Below the pieces are notes generated by a model. The model saw only the letters and a program-made list of their open reading frames with translations. It was not told where the DNA came from and did not search any database. The position numbers and the translations under genes are program-made. DNA of 64,000 nt from Nonomuraea africana (GTDB taxonomy: Bacteria; Actinomycetota; Actinomycetes; Streptosporangiales; Streptosporangiaceae), in assembly GCF_014873535.1 (NCBI RefSeq), contig NZ_JADBEF010000001.1, positions 1,488,001 through 1,552,000 of the forward strand, given 5' to 3'. Shown one piece after another: positions 34,863 to 43,214 of this stretch (position 1 is its first letter; each line of letters starts with the position of its first letter).

Positions 34863-35253
34863 AGGCGACCGTGCTCTTGCGGCTGATCTCCAGCGCCGCG
34901 CCCACCAGGAAGCAGTAGCCGGTGTCGGGGTCGAGGCCGAGCACCTTGGCCGAGGTGGCGCCCGCCTCCATGGTCATGAGCCGCTGCCCGTCGGCGGGCT
35001 CGCGCTGGAGCACGAGGGGGTAGCGGCGGGTCTTCGCCGGCAGGTACCAGCGGATGGTGACGACGGCCCCCTGGTCGGACACCACCCGAAGCCCTCGGGG
35101 AGCGAGCGCGGTCAGTGTCGACCTGCTGATCTCTGTGGGTCCAGTCGACCGGGTGGCCGTGGGCGTGGGCCGACCCTGCGGCCCCTGACCCGGCAGGACG
35201 ACGGCGAGGACCGTTCCCGCGACGGCGACGGCGGCGACCGTCCCGCCGATCAC
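34822..35253 (-). CDS. Membrane-anchored FnIII-like domain protein, probable detached sensor of the kinase
   Basis: 143 residues starting at GTG 35253, overlapping the kinase stop as GTGA. One transmembrane helix (residues about 2-20, IGGTVAAVAVAGTVLAVVLP) precedes a Pro/Thr linker and a fibronectin-III-like domain (VVTIRWYLPAKTRRYPLVLQ; LGLDPDTGYCFLVGAA) with two cysteines near the end. Reading upstream in the same frame gives ADDARRARGSRSRGQL, a basic juxtamembrane stretch, then arginine-rich low complexity. That suggests this was once the transmembrane and extracellular half of the preceding Ser/Thr kinase. Confidence 0.65.
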   Translation of the reverse strand: MIGGTVAAVAVAGTVLAVVLPGQGPQGRPTPTATRSTGPTEISRSTLTALAPRGLRVVSDQGAVVTIRWYLPAKTRRYPLVLQREPADGQRLMTMEAGATSAKVLGLDPDTGYCFLVGAALEISRKSTVAWSKPHCIRGAVSR

Positions 35254-36062
35254 CAGCTGACCACGCGACCGCGACCCGCGCGCTCGACGGGCGTCGTCGG
35301 CTGTCCCGACCCGGAGACGGATCCGGGCCCGGGCTCGGAGACGGGCCCGGGCCTGGAGACGGGCCCGACACTGACCCGGAGGAATAGACGGACGGCGGGG
35401 AGACCAGACTCCGGCCGAGGATCCGTCGGCGAGTGGAAGGCGGGCTGCCCCGCGAGCAGGTGGTAGAGCGTGGGCCCGAACGAGTAGACGTCCGACGAGA
35501 CGCTGTGCGGCTGGCCGCTCACCACCTCCGGCGCCGCGTGCAACGGCGTGAAGGCCTGCGACGTCGCCGACATCTCCGACGAGTCGACCACCCGCGCGAC
35601 GCCGAAGTCGGCGATCGCCGGCTCGCCGTACCGGGAGACGAGGATGTTCTGCGGCTTGATGTCGCCGTGCAGCACCCCCGCCTCGTGCACCGCCGCCAGT
35701 GCGGCGGCCAGTTTGACGCCGGTGCGCAGCACGTCGGCCAGCGGCAACGGGCCCTGCGCGCGCACCCTGTCGCGCAGCGAGCCGTTCTCGAAGAACTCCA
35801 TGGCGATGTACGGCTTGCCGGGCCGCGTCGTGCCGGTGTCGAAGACGGTGACCACGTTCGGATGCCCGGTCAGCCGCCCCGTGAGCTGCAACTCGCGCTG
35901 GAACCTGCGCATGGTCCGCTGGTCGACCTTGTCGACGGTCAGGACCTTGAGCGCAACGACGCGGTCGAGCCGTTCCTGGTAGGCCTTGTAGACCACGCCG
36001 AACCCGCCCTGGCCCGCCGTGTCGAGCACCCGGTAGCCCGGGGCGTCCTTCCCTGAACGCAC
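35250..36062 (-). CDS. Ser/Thr protein kinase (Pkn type), C-lobe truncated
   Basis: 270 residues starting at GTG 36062 with AGGGGGAGG upstream. Kinase motifs in order: glycine loop GQGGFGVVYKA, VAIK-type lysine VVALKVL, catalytic loop LHGDIKPQNIL (HGD rather than HRD, a non-RD kinase), ADFGVARV, and AAPEVVSG, then SSDVYSFGPTLYHLLAGQPAF. The sequence stops resembling a kinase after FHSPTDPRPE: subdomains X-XI are missing and a Gly/Pro/Ser repeat tail takes their place. The transmembrane/FnIII half sits in another frame just downstream. The gene lies 66 bp after an M50 protease gene on the same strand. Activity without the end of the C-lobe is doubtful. Confidence 0.78.
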   Translation of the reverse strand: MRSGKDAPGYRVLDTAGQGGFGVVYKAYQERLDRVVALKVLTVDKVDQRTMRRFQRELQLTGRLTGHPNVVTVFDTGTTRPGKPYIAMEFFENGSLRDRVRAQGPLPLADVLRTGVKLAAALAAVHEAGVLHGDIKPQNILVSRYGEPAIADFGVARVVDSSEMSATSQAFTPLHAAPEVVSGQPHSVSSDVYSFGPTLYHLLAGQPAFHSPTDPRPESGLPAVRLFLRVSVGPVSRPGPVSEPGPGSVSGSGQPTTPVERAGRGRVVSW

Positions 36063-36128
36063 GCCGCCTCCCCCTGTTCCCCGGGCGAGTTCAGTGGGGC
36101 TTGCGGTGCTTCATGGGGTATAGCGGCA

Positions 36129-36845
36129 TCACAGCGAGGTCAGCACGGTCGCGGGAACCATGAGCCAGGCGCCGCCCGCCACCGAGGCGCCGGCGACCAG
36201 CAGGAAGAACAGCACGTAGAAGCCGCCGGGCAGGAACGTCAGCCGGGCCAGCTGGTCGGCGTCGGAGTCGGCGGCCTGGCCCCTGCGCCGCTTGCGCTGG
36301 AGCTCGAGGATCGGCCGGACTCCGCCGAACAGCAGGAACCACACCGCGACCTGCGCCACGACCATCTGGACGTCGTCAGGGGCGTACATCGACAGGGCGA
36401 ACACCGCGCCGCCGGTCACCAGCAGGATCAGCGCGCCGTACAGGTTGCGGATCAGCAGCAGCATGCAGACCAGGAACAGCAGCACGCTCCACACCAGCAG
36501 GGTGACCCGCCCCTGGGCGGTCAGCCACGCGCCGCCCAGCCCGAGCAGCGAAGGGGCCACGTAGCCCGCGAGCGCGGTGAAGATCATGCCGGGCCCGGTG
36601 GGCCGGCCCCTGGTCAGGGTGACGCCCGAGGTGTCGGAGTGCAGCCGGATGCCCTGCAGCTTGCGGCGGCTGAGCAGCGCCACCAGCGCGTGGCCGCCCT
36701 CGTGGGCGATGGTGACCAGGCCCCTGGTCAGCTGCCACGACGTGCGGTAGGCGACGATCACGAAGGCGGCCAGGGCCGAGAGCGCCACGAGCCACAGCTC
36801 GGGTGGCTGCTGAGCCTCGACCAGGTGGGCCCATAGCTTGTCCAT
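36129..36845 (-). CDS. M50 family membrane metalloprotease (site-2 protease-like)
   Basis: 238 residues; start ATG 36845 lies 8 nt after a -10-like TAGGGT, with GTG 36848 an alternative. The zinc motif is TIAHEGGHALVALL (H-E-x-x-H) at about residue 48, within a membrane helix. About six hydrophobic segments follow, among them FTALAGYVAPSLLGLGGAW and LLVWSVLLFLVCMLLLIRN. These features match the M50B-like group in actinobacteria. Members cleave transmembrane substrates such as anti-sigma factors. The second motif aspartate of classical site-2 proteases is not obvious. Divergent from the amidohydrolase with a 33-bp shared promoter region. Confidence 0.82.
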   Translation of the reverse strand: MDKLWAHLVEAQQPPELWLVALSALAAFVIVAYRTSWQLTRGLVTIAHEGGHALVALLSRRKLQGIRLHSDTSGVTLTRGRPTGPGMIFTALAGYVAPSLLGLGGAWLTAQGRVTLLVWSVLLFLVCMLLLIRNLYGALILLVTGGAVFALSMYAPDDVQMVVAQVAVWFLLFGGVRPILELQRKRRRGQAADSDADQLARLTFLPGGFYVLFFLLVAGASVAGGAWLMVPATVLTSL

Positions 36846-36878
36846 CACGCCCGACCCTATCCAGGTAAGGTCACGACT
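36846..36878. promoter_or_regulatory. Overlapping divergent leaderless promoters
   Basis: Minus-strand -10 TAGGGT (complement of 36854-36859) faces plus-strand -10 TAAGGT (36866-36871), only 6 bp apart. Each lies 7-8 nt from its gene's start codon. RNA polymerase could not occupy both at once, so the M50 protease and amidohydrolase promoters are probably mutually exclusive. Confidence 0.55.
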
Positions 36879-37757
36879 GTGGCCATAGAACAAGATTCTG
36901 CCGTGCCTGGCTGGTGGCAGGCGCTCGGTCTGCCCGGCCTGGTCGACCTGCACGTCCACTTCCTGCCCGAGCGCATGGAGCGCAGGGTGTGGCACCACTT
37001 CGACAACGGCGGCCCGCTCATGGGGCGGGGCTGGACGATCCGCTACCGGCAGCCGGTGGAGGAGCGCGTCGCCCTGCTGACCGGGATGGGCCTGCGGGCC
37101 TTCCCCGCGCTCGCCTACGCGCACCGGCCTGGGATGGCCGCCGACCTCAACGCCTGGACCCTCGACTTCGCGCGCAAGGTGCCCGAGTGCCTGCCGTCGG
37201 CGACGTTCTTCCCCGAGCCGGGTGTCCTCGGCTACGTACGGCAGGCGCTCGACGACGGCGTCAAGATCTTCAAGATCCACCTCCAGGTCGGCGGCTTCGA
37301 CCCCGGCCTGCCCGAGCTGGACCCGGTCTGGGGCCTGCTCGCCGAGGCGGGCACCCCCGTCGTGGTGCACGCCAGCTCGGTGCCGGTGCCCGGCGGCTGC
37401 GTCGGCGTCGCCCCCGTCAGCGAGGTCATGCGCCGCCACCCCCGCCTGCGCATGGTGATCGCCCACCTGGGGATGCCCGAGTACGAGGACTTCTTCGACC
37501 TGGCCGAACGCCACGAGCGCGTCGCCCTGGACACTACGATGGCGTTCACCGACTTCGCCGAGCTCGGGATGCCCTTCCCCGTACGGCTCAAGCCGAGGCT
37601 GCGTGAGCTCGGCCTGGCGGGGAAGGTGGTGCTCGGCAGCGACTTCCCCACCATCCCGCACTCCTACGCCCACCAGCTCGACGGGCTGGACCGACTTGGC
37701 CTGGGTGGTGACTGGTTGCGCGCCGTGTGCTGGGAGAATGCGATACGCATGATCTGA
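36879..37757 (+). CDS. Amidohydrolase family metal-dependent hydrolase (Amidohydro_2 type)
   Basis: 292-residue TIM-barrel hydrolase/decarboxylase. Metal-binding VDLHVHFLPERM (H-x-H) near residue 24, a lysine strand KIFKIHLQVGGFDP, VVHASSVPVPGG (His), VIAHLGMPEY (His) and LGSDFPTIPH (Asp) give the full ligand set of the Amidohydro_2 group (aminocarboxymuconate-semialdehyde decarboxylase relatives). GTG 36879 lies 7 nt after TAAGGT, so translation is probably leaderless. A SnoaL-like gene follows after 15 bp with its own strong ribosome site and may be cotranscribed. Substrate unknown. Confidence 0.87.
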   Translation: MAIEQDSAVPGWWQALGLPGLVDLHVHFLPERMERRVWHHFDNGGPLMGRGWTIRYRQPVEERVALLTGMGLRAFPALAYAHRPGMAADLNAWTLDFARKVPECLPSATFFPEPGVLGYVRQALDDGVKIFKIHLQVGGFDPGLPELDPVWGLLAEAGTPVVVHASSVPVPGGCVGVAPVSEVMRRHPRLRMVIAHLGMPEYEDFFDLAERHERVALDTTMAFTDFAELGMPFPVRLKPRLRELGLAGKVVLGSDFPTIPHSYAHQLDGLDRLGLGGDWLRAVCWENAIRMI

Positions 37758-37772
37758 CTGAAGGGGGATGTC

Positions 37773-38246
37773 ATGAACGACCGGCACGTGGCCCTGCTGA
37801 ACACGTTCTTCGAGGCGTTCAGCAAGAGCGACACCGACGCGATGGAGCGGTGTTACCACCCTGAGGTCAGCTTCGGCGACCCGCTCTTCCAGGAGCTGGT
37901 CGGCCGCGACAGGGTGATGGCCATGTGGCGGCTGATGCTTTCGAGGGGGAGCGGCATCGACGTGGCCTACCGCGACATCACCGCCGACGACTTCACCGGC
38001 AGCGCCAGATGGACGGCCCGCTACACCTTCACCAGCACGGGCCGCGAGGTGGTCAACGAGGTGGAGGCGTTCTTCCGGTTCGAGGACGGGCTGATCGTGC
38101 GCCACCATGACGACTTCGACTTCCGCAACTGGTCCAGGATGGCGCTGGGCAGGCCGACCGGGTTGCTGCTCGGCTGGACCCCCATGTTCCGCAAGACCGT
38201 CAGGGATCGCGCCCGGCAGGCGCTCACCGAGTTCCAGTTGTCGTAA
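37773..38246 (+). CDS. SnoaL-like / NTF2-fold protein
   Basis: 157 residues. The opening RHVALLNTFFEAFSKSDTDAMERCYHPEVSFGDPLF is the standard NTF2-like cone-fold start, and the beta sheet closes with EVEAFFRFEDGLIVRHHDDFDF. Such proteins act as polyketide cyclases, isomerases or ligand-binding scaffolds. AGGGGGATGTC precedes the ATG. Position between an amidohydrolase and corA gives little functional hint. Confidence 0.82.
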   Translation: MNDRHVALLNTFFEAFSKSDTDAMERCYHPEVSFGDPLFQELVGRDRVMAMWRLMLSRGSGIDVAYRDITADDFTGSARWTARYTFTSTGREVVNEVEAFFRFEDGLIVRHHDDFDFRNWSRMALGRPTGLLLGWTPMFRKTVRDRARQALTEFQLS

Positions 38247-38258
38247 GGAGGGCCGGGC

Positions 38259-39353
38259 ATGGCACGGATGAGGGGCTTCCTGCGCAGCGGCGTGCGCGAG
38301 CCCGCCCCCGAACACTCGATGGACCCCCGGAGTGCGGAATCGGCGCCCTACCGCCCTACCGTCATCGACAACGCCCTCTACCTCGACGGCCAGCGCATCG
38401 GCACGCCCGCCTCGCTCGCCGACGCCTTCGACGGCCTCAAGAACACGCCCGGCAGCATGGCCTGGATCGGCCTCTACCGGCCGAAGGACTGGGAGCTGGC
38501 CAAGCTGGCCGCCGAGTTCGGCCTGCACGAGCTGGCGCTGGAGGACGCCATCGTCGGCCACCAGCGCCCCAAGGCCGACCGCTACGGCGAGATGCTCTTC
38601 GTGGTGCTGCGCGCCGCCACCTACCTGGACGACGTCGAGGAGGTCGCCTTCGGCGAGGTGCACGTCTTCGTCGGCAACAACTTCGTGGTGACCGTACGGC
38701 ACGCCGAGTCCCCCGACCTGGGCGCGGTGCGCAGGCGCATGGAGTCGGATCCCGACCTGCTGCGCCAGGGACCGCAGGCGGTGCTCTACGCCATCCTCGA
38801 CGCCGTGGTCGACGGCTACGCCCCCGTCGTGGCGGGGCTGCAGAAGGACATCGAGGAGATCGAGGTGCAGGTCTTCGGCGGCGACCCCACGGTCTCCCGC
38901 CGCGTCTACGAGCTGTTCGGCGAGGTCATCGAGTTCCAGCGGGCCACCAGCCCGCTGCTGCCGATGATCGACGGCTTCATCGCGGGCGCCAGCAAGTACG
39001 GCGTCAACGAGGAACTGCAGAGCTACCTGCGCGACGTCGCCGACCACGCGATCACCGTCTCGGAGCGGGTGGCGGGCTTCCGCCAGCTGCTGCAGAACAT
39101 CCTCATGATCAACTCGACGCTCGTGGCGCAGGAGCAGACCAGGGCCAGCTACGCGCAGAGCGAGGAGGTCAAGAAGATCTCCGCGTGGGCGGCCATCCTG
39201 TTCGCGCCCACGCTGGTCGGCACCATCTACGGGATGAACTTCGACCACATGCCCGAGACCCATTGGGCCTTCGGCTACCCGTTCGCGATCGTGCTGATGG
39301 CCGCGGTGTGCGTCATCCTCTACGTGGTGTTCAAGCGCCGCGACTGGTTGTGA
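38259..39353 (+). CDS. corA: CorA family magnesium/cobalt transporter
   Basis: Homopentameric divalent cation channel of the inner membrane. 364 residues with a long cytoplasmic funnel domain (DWELAKLAAEFGLHELALED, the stalk helix to about residue 300) and two C-terminal transmembrane helices. The pore motif GMN is present in IYGMNFDHMPE at the end of the first helix, and the basic sphincter KRRDWL closes the protein. AAGGAGG precedes ATG 38259 at good spacing. It ends at a GC-rich hairpin shared with the convergent E1 gene. Confidence 0.94.
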   Translation: MARMRGFLRSGVREPAPEHSMDPRSAESAPYRPTVIDNALYLDGQRIGTPASLADAFDGLKNTPGSMAWIGLYRPKDWELAKLAAEFGLHELALEDAIVGHQRPKADRYGEMLFVVLRAATYLDDVEEVAFGEVHVFVGNNFVVTVRHAESPDLGAVRRRMESDPDLLRQGPQAVLYAILDAVVDGYAPVVAGLQKDIEEIEVQVFGGDPTVSRRVYELFGEVIEFQRATSPLLPMIDGFIAGASKYGVNEELQSYLRDVADHAITVSERVAGFRQLLQNILMINSTLVAQEQTRASYAQSEEVKKISAWAAILFAPTLVGTIYGMNFDHMPETHWAFGYPFAIVLMAAVCVILYVVFKRRDWL

Positions 39354-39355
39354 AG

Positions 39356-39387
39356 CCGGGCGGGTACGGCGCGCCGGGCCCGCCCGG
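39356..39387. terminator. Bidirectional GC-rich hairpin terminator
   Basis: CCGGGCGGG (39356-39364) pairs perfectly with CCCGCCCGG (39379-39387) across a 14-nt loop in the 42-bp convergent gap between corA and the E1 gene. There is no T tract, as is common in high-GC actinobacteria. Confidence 0.65.
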
Positions 39388-39395
39388 GGGAGCGA

Positions 39396-41618
39396 TCAGC
39401 TCAGCAGCTTGCGCGCCGCCTGCTCGATCTCGGCCTCCGACAGCAGCACGTGGTTGGCCGCCTCGCCCAGCGGGATGAAGCTGTCGGCCGAGGTGACCCT
39501 GGCGATCTGACCGGTGAAGCCCGCGTCGAGCATCTCGGTGACGATGCCCTCGGAGACGCCGCCGGTGCGCCTGCTCTCGTCGGCGACCAGCACCTTGCCG
39601 GTCAGCTCGGCGGCCCTGAGCAGGTCCTCCATCGGCAGCGGCGCCAGCCACCGCAGGTCGAGCACCCGGCAGCTCACCCCGTCCTGGGTGAGCTTGACCG
39701 CCGCCCGCAGGCTCATCCGCAGGCCGTTGCCGTAGGTCACGATCGTCAGGTCACGGCCGTCGCCGTAGCCGCGCGCCCTGCCGATCGGCACGTGCGTCTC
39801 GGCCCACCTGGTCGGCGGCGCGTACGGCGCGAGCCAGCCGTTGTCGCCCTCGTCGAACAGGTCGCGGGTGTTGTAGAGCGCGATCGGCTCGATGAACACG
39901 CACACCGAACCCTCGGTGCGCGCGGCCGCCAGGCACGTGCGCAGCATCGCCGAGGCGTCGTCGGGCCTGGACGGCGAGGCGATGACGATGCCGGGGATGT
40001 CGCGCAGCGCGGCGATGGAGTTGTCGTTGTGGAAGTGGCCGCCGAACCCCTTCTGGTAGGCGTAGCCCGCCACGCGCACCACCATCGGGTTGCGGTAGGC
40101 GCCGCGGGAGAAGAACGACATCGTCGCCGCCTCGCCGCGGATCTGGTCGAGCGCGTTGTGCAGGTAGGCGAGGTACTGGATCTCCGGCACCGGCAGCATC
40201 CTGGACACGCCGGAGCCGAGCGCGAGGCCGAGCACGGCCTGCTCGTCGAGGAGCGTGTCGAAGACCCGGCCCGCGCCGAACCGCTTCTGCAGGCCGCGCG
40301 TCACGCCGTAGACGCCGCCCTTCTTGGCGACGTCCTCGCCGAAGACCATCATCTCCGGGTAGACGGCCAGCGCGTCGGCCAGCGTGCGGTTGATCGCCTG
40401 GGAGAGCGTGAGCGGCTTGTCCTCCTTCTCTGGCAGTTGCCCGGCGAAGGCCTTCTCCCTGACCGCGGGCTCGGCGGCGACCGGGCTGATCTTGGCGATC
40501 ATCTCGGCCCTGCGCGGGGCGAGCGGCTCGGTGATCTCGCGGGCGGAGGTGAGCTTGGGCGCGCGCGTCGCCTCCATCGCCATCCGCAGCAGGTGCTCGC
40601 GCTCGGCCTCGTAGCGCTTGAGCAGCTCCTCGGGCGTGGCCAGCCCCGCCTCGACCAGCAGGGCGGCGGTCCGCAGCAGCGGGTCGCGGGCGTAGTCGGC
40701 GCGGATCTCGCGCTGGGTGCGGTAGGCGGACTCCACGTCGGAGCCCGCGTGGCCCATCAGCCGCACGGTGCTCAGGTGCAGGAAGACGGGCGTGCGCTGG
40801 GTGCGCACGTGCTCGGCGGCGCGGGTGGCCGCGTCGTACGCCTCGGCCAGGTCGCAGCCGTCGGCCTGGATGTACTCGATGCCGGGACGGCGCGCGGCCG
40901 CCTCCACCCAGCCCTTGGGCGTGCGGACCGAGATGCCGAGGCCGTTGTCCTCGCACACGAACAGGATCGGCAGCGGCTGGCCCTGGTAGGTGGCGTAGGA
41001 GGCGGTGTTGAAGCCCGACAGGGCGCTGGCGTGGTTGATCGAGGCGTCGCCGAAGCTGCACACCGCGATCGCGTCGGCGGGCCAGGGCGAGGGCACGCCG
41101 AGCGCCCTGGCCCGTTCGATGGCCAGCGCGACGCCCACCGAGCGCGGCAGGTGGCTGGCGATCGTGGAGGTCTGCGGGATGATCGCCAGGTCGGGATGGC
41201 CGAACACCTTGTGCCTGCCGCCGGCGACCGGCTCGTCGGCCGAGGCGGTCAGCCCCAGCAGCACGTCGCGAACGCCCTGCTCGGGCAGGCGCCCCGCCAT
41301 GACCGAGCGAGTCAGGTAGAAGGCTCCCGAGCGGTAGTGCAGGAGAGCGGGGTCGGTGGTCCGCACGGCCGCGGCCACCGCGGCGTTGCCCTCGTGGCCG
41401 GCCGAGCCGATGGTGTAGAAGCCCTCGTTCTGCTCGCGCAGCCATCTGGCGGCGAAGTCGAGCAGCCGGCTGCCCTGCTGGCGGTCGTACAGCTCACGGC
41501 ATCGCTCGCCGGTCAGCGTGCTGCCCTCCTTGACGGGCAGGGCCGGATCTCGGGGAGCGCCCGCCTTGAGCGTCGCAACCGCTTCGGTGAAGTGAGTCTC
41601 AACAGTGTCGCGCGCCAC
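39396..41618 (-). CDS. Thiamine-PP-dependent 2-oxoacid dehydrogenase E1, alpha-beta fusion
   Basis: 740 residues combining E1 alpha (about 1-370) and E1 beta (about 390-740) in one chain. This layout is seen in branched-chain 2-oxoacid/2-oxoisovalerate-type dehydrogenases. Alpha part: FYTIGSAGHEGNAAVAAAV, HYRSGAFYLTR, and the TPP/Mg motif CSFGDASINHASALSGFNTASY region. Beta part: MVFGEDVAKKGGVYGVTRGL, LDEQAVLGLALGSGVS, and VVRVAGYAYQKGFGGHFHN. It oxidatively decarboxylates a 2-oxoacid and passes the acyl group to an E2 lipoyl enzyme, which is not encoded nearby. GTG 41618 follows a -10-like CATAAT by 7 nt. Confidence 0.88.
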   Translation of the reverse strand: MARDTVETHFTEAVATLKAGAPRDPALPVKEGSTLTGERCRELYDRQQGSRLLDFAARWLREQNEGFYTIGSAGHEGNAAVAAAVRTTDPALLHYRSGAFYLTRSVMAGRLPEQGVRDVLLGLTASADEPVAGGRHKVFGHPDLAIIPQTSTIASHLPRSVGVALAIERARALGVPSPWPADAIAVCSFGDASINHASALSGFNTASYATYQGQPLPILFVCEDNGLGISVRTPKGWVEAAARRPGIEYIQADGCDLAEAYDAATRAAEHVRTQRTPVFLHLSTVRLMGHAGSDVESAYRTQREIRADYARDPLLRTAALLVEAGLATPEELLKRYEAEREHLLRMAMEATRAPKLTSAREITEPLAPRRAEMIAKISPVAAEPAVREKAFAGQLPEKEDKPLTLSQAINRTLADALAVYPEMMVFGEDVAKKGGVYGVTRGLQKRFGAGRVFDTLLDEQAVLGLALGSGVSRMLPVPEIQYLAYLHNALDQIRGEAATMSFFSRGAYRNPMVVRVAGYAYQKGFGGHFHNDNSIAALRDIPGIVIASPSRPDDASAMLRTCLAAARTEGSVCVFIEPIALYNTRDLFDEGDNGWLAPYAPPTRWAETHVPIGRARGYGDGRDLTIVTYGNGLRMSLRAAVKLTQDGVSCRVLDLRWLAPLPMEDLLRAAELTGKVLVADESRRTGGVSEGIVTEMLDAGFTGQIARVTSADSFIPLGEAANHVLLSEAEIEQAARKLLS

Positions 41619-41695
41619 AAGCCCGATTATGTCCCCCAGACACCGCGTACGTCTGCCCGTCCGTGATGACGAAGTTCTTGTCTGACCGATCTGAA

Positions 41696-41746
41696 TGACA
41701 GTTTGTCAGGTTTTCAAACTCTTTACCTGTCCAAAACGTCTACTTT
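41696..41746 (+). promoter_or_regulatory. AT-rich promoter region of the secreted repeat protein
   Basis: The inverted repeat TGACA-GTT-TGTCA (41696-41708) and an AT-rich tract with TACTTT (41741-41746) lie upstream of the 454-residue secreted protein. The region, unusually AT-rich for this window, probably contains its promoter; the exact -35 is not clear. Confidence 0.4.
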
Positions 41747-41807
41747 AAGTACGACGTGGCACCCTCATGCCGCGTTCAACCAACGGGGAAAGGAACGGAG
41801 TACCCGA

Positions 41808-43172
41808 ATGTTGCAACGCTTCCGCGTGGCAGCCGTGGCACTCGCGGTAGGCGCAGGGGCACTCGCCCTGGCGCCCACCGCCACCGCGGCGGCCGCACCG
41901 AGCATCTCGAACGTGGATGTCTCCCCTTCGCCGATCGTCGTGACCGGCGCCGACAAGGTCACCGCGACCTTCACGTTCACCACCAAGGACGCAGGCAAGG
42001 CCGAGCTGCAGCTCAAGGCCCCCGGCGACGTGAGCGTGGGCACCCCCGTCGATCTCACCGCCTCGCCGCACGGCCAGGAGACCAGGTGGACGGGTAAGAA
42101 GACCTTCGACGCCAAGGACGCCGGCAAGTGGAACTTCCTGGCCATCGCCCACTCGGGCGACGGCGCGGAGAAGTCGACCAACGGCTCCTTCAGCGTCGAG
42201 ACCAAGACGACCGCCGTGGACACGAAGATCGTAGACTTCGGCGCGCACCCTGACGTGGTCGCCAAGGGCGACCGTATCTCCGTCTCCGGCCGCCTGCTCG
42301 CCGAGCGCGACGGCTGGAAGGGATACGGCGACCAGCGCGTCACCATCACCTTCCGCGAGAAGGGCACCGACGCCTACCGGCACATCACCACGGTCGGCAC
42401 CAGCCGTAGCGGCTGGTTCTCCGCCAGGGTGAGCGTCGAGGCCACCGGCTGGTGGCGGGCGGAGTTCGGCGGCAACGCCAACGCCAAGGGCTCGGTCAGC
42501 GACACCGACAGGGTCGACGTCAGGCACCGCTCGGCCGACAGCAGGATCGTCGGCTTCACCGCCTACCCCGAGCCCGTGGACAAGGGCGACCGGCTCAACT
42601 TCAGGGGCGCCCTGCAGGTCGACGGCTCCCACGGCTGGGACGGCCTGAGCGGCCAGCGGGTCACCATCCTGTTCAAGGCCCACGGCTCCAGCAGGTGGGA
42701 GGCCGTGACCGGCGACAGGACCGGCCGCGACGGCCGCTTCTGGGCCTCGGCCACCGCGCAGACCTCCGGCTGGTGGCGCGCGGTGTACTCCGGGACCAGG
42801 GGTGTCGAGGGCTCCAGCAGCTCGAGCGACTGGGTGCGGGTCGTCACACCGACGCCCCCGCCGAGCAGGGACAAGAGCAAGCTGGTCTCGTTCAACGCCT
42901 ACCCCGAGCCGGTCAAGTACGGTGACTACCTGCGCTTCAGGGGCGTGCTGCTGGTCGACGGCGGCGGCTACGAGGCCAAGGTCGGGCTGTACTTCAAGCC
43001 CAAGGGCTCCAGCAAGTGGCAGTTCGTGAAGACGACGAACTCCACCGGCAGCGGCAAGCTCTACACCAAGGTCAAGGCCTACAAGTCGGGCTACTGGAAG
43101 TTCGTCTTCAAGGGCGACTCGGACGCCTACGGCTCCCAGAGCGGCAGGGACTACGTCCGCGTCAAGCGGTAA
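41808..43172 (+). CDS. Secreted protein with four Ig-like repeats
   Basis: 454 residues starting at ATG 41808 behind GGAACGGAG. A Sec signal (residues about 1-30, VAAVALAVGAGALALAPTATAAAA) precedes one N-terminal beta domain and three homologous repeats of roughly 100 residues. Each repeat opens with a line like IVGFTAYPEPVDKGDRLNFRG and ends with SGWWRAVYSGT or SGYWKFVFKGD. This fits a surface or exported Ig-like beta-sandwich protein; no catalytic motif is present. Lys/Asp-rich repeat surfaces suggest a binding or structural role. Upstream DNA is AT-rich, hinting at strong or special expression. Confidence 0.85.
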   Translation: MLQRFRVAAVALAVGAGALALAPTATAAAAPSISNVDVSPSPIVVTGADKVTATFTFTTKDAGKAELQLKAPGDVSVGTPVDLTASPHGQETRWTGKKTFDAKDAGKWNFLAIAHSGDGAEKSTNGSFSVETKTTAVDTKIVDFGAHPDVVAKGDRISVSGRLLAERDGWKGYGDQRVTITFREKGTDAYRHITTVGTSRSGWFSARVSVEATGWWRAEFGGNANAKGSVSDTDRVDVRHRSADSRIVGFTAYPEPVDKGDRLNFRGALQVDGSHGWDGLSGQRVTILFKAHGSSRWEAVTGDRTGRDGRFWASATAQTSGWWRAVYSGTRGVEGSSSSSDWVRVVTPTPPPSRDKSKLVSFNAYPEPVKYGDYLRFRGVLLVDGGGYEAKVGLYFKPKGSSKWQFVKTTNSTGSGKLYTKVKAYKSGYWKFVFKGDSDAYGSQSGRDYVRVKR

Positions 43173-43184
43173 GCATCGGTGAAC

Positions 43185-43214
43185 GAGGGGCCTGGTCGTC
43201 AGATCAGGCCCCTC
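43185..43214. terminator. Strong hairpin terminator overlapping the response-regulator stop
   Basis: GAGGGGCCTG (43185-43194) and CAGGCCCCTC (43205-43214) form a perfect 10-bp stem with a 10-nt loop between convergent genes. The right arm lies inside the last codons of the response regulator, so terminator and coding end are merged. Works in principle for both strands. Confidence 0.75.

Noticed and set aside
36129..39263. A 1044-residue minus-strand frame running under corA, the SnoaL-like gene and the amidohydrolase
   Set aside because: The upstream two thirds are antisense to three well-supported genes. Only the M50 protease from 36845 matches a family.
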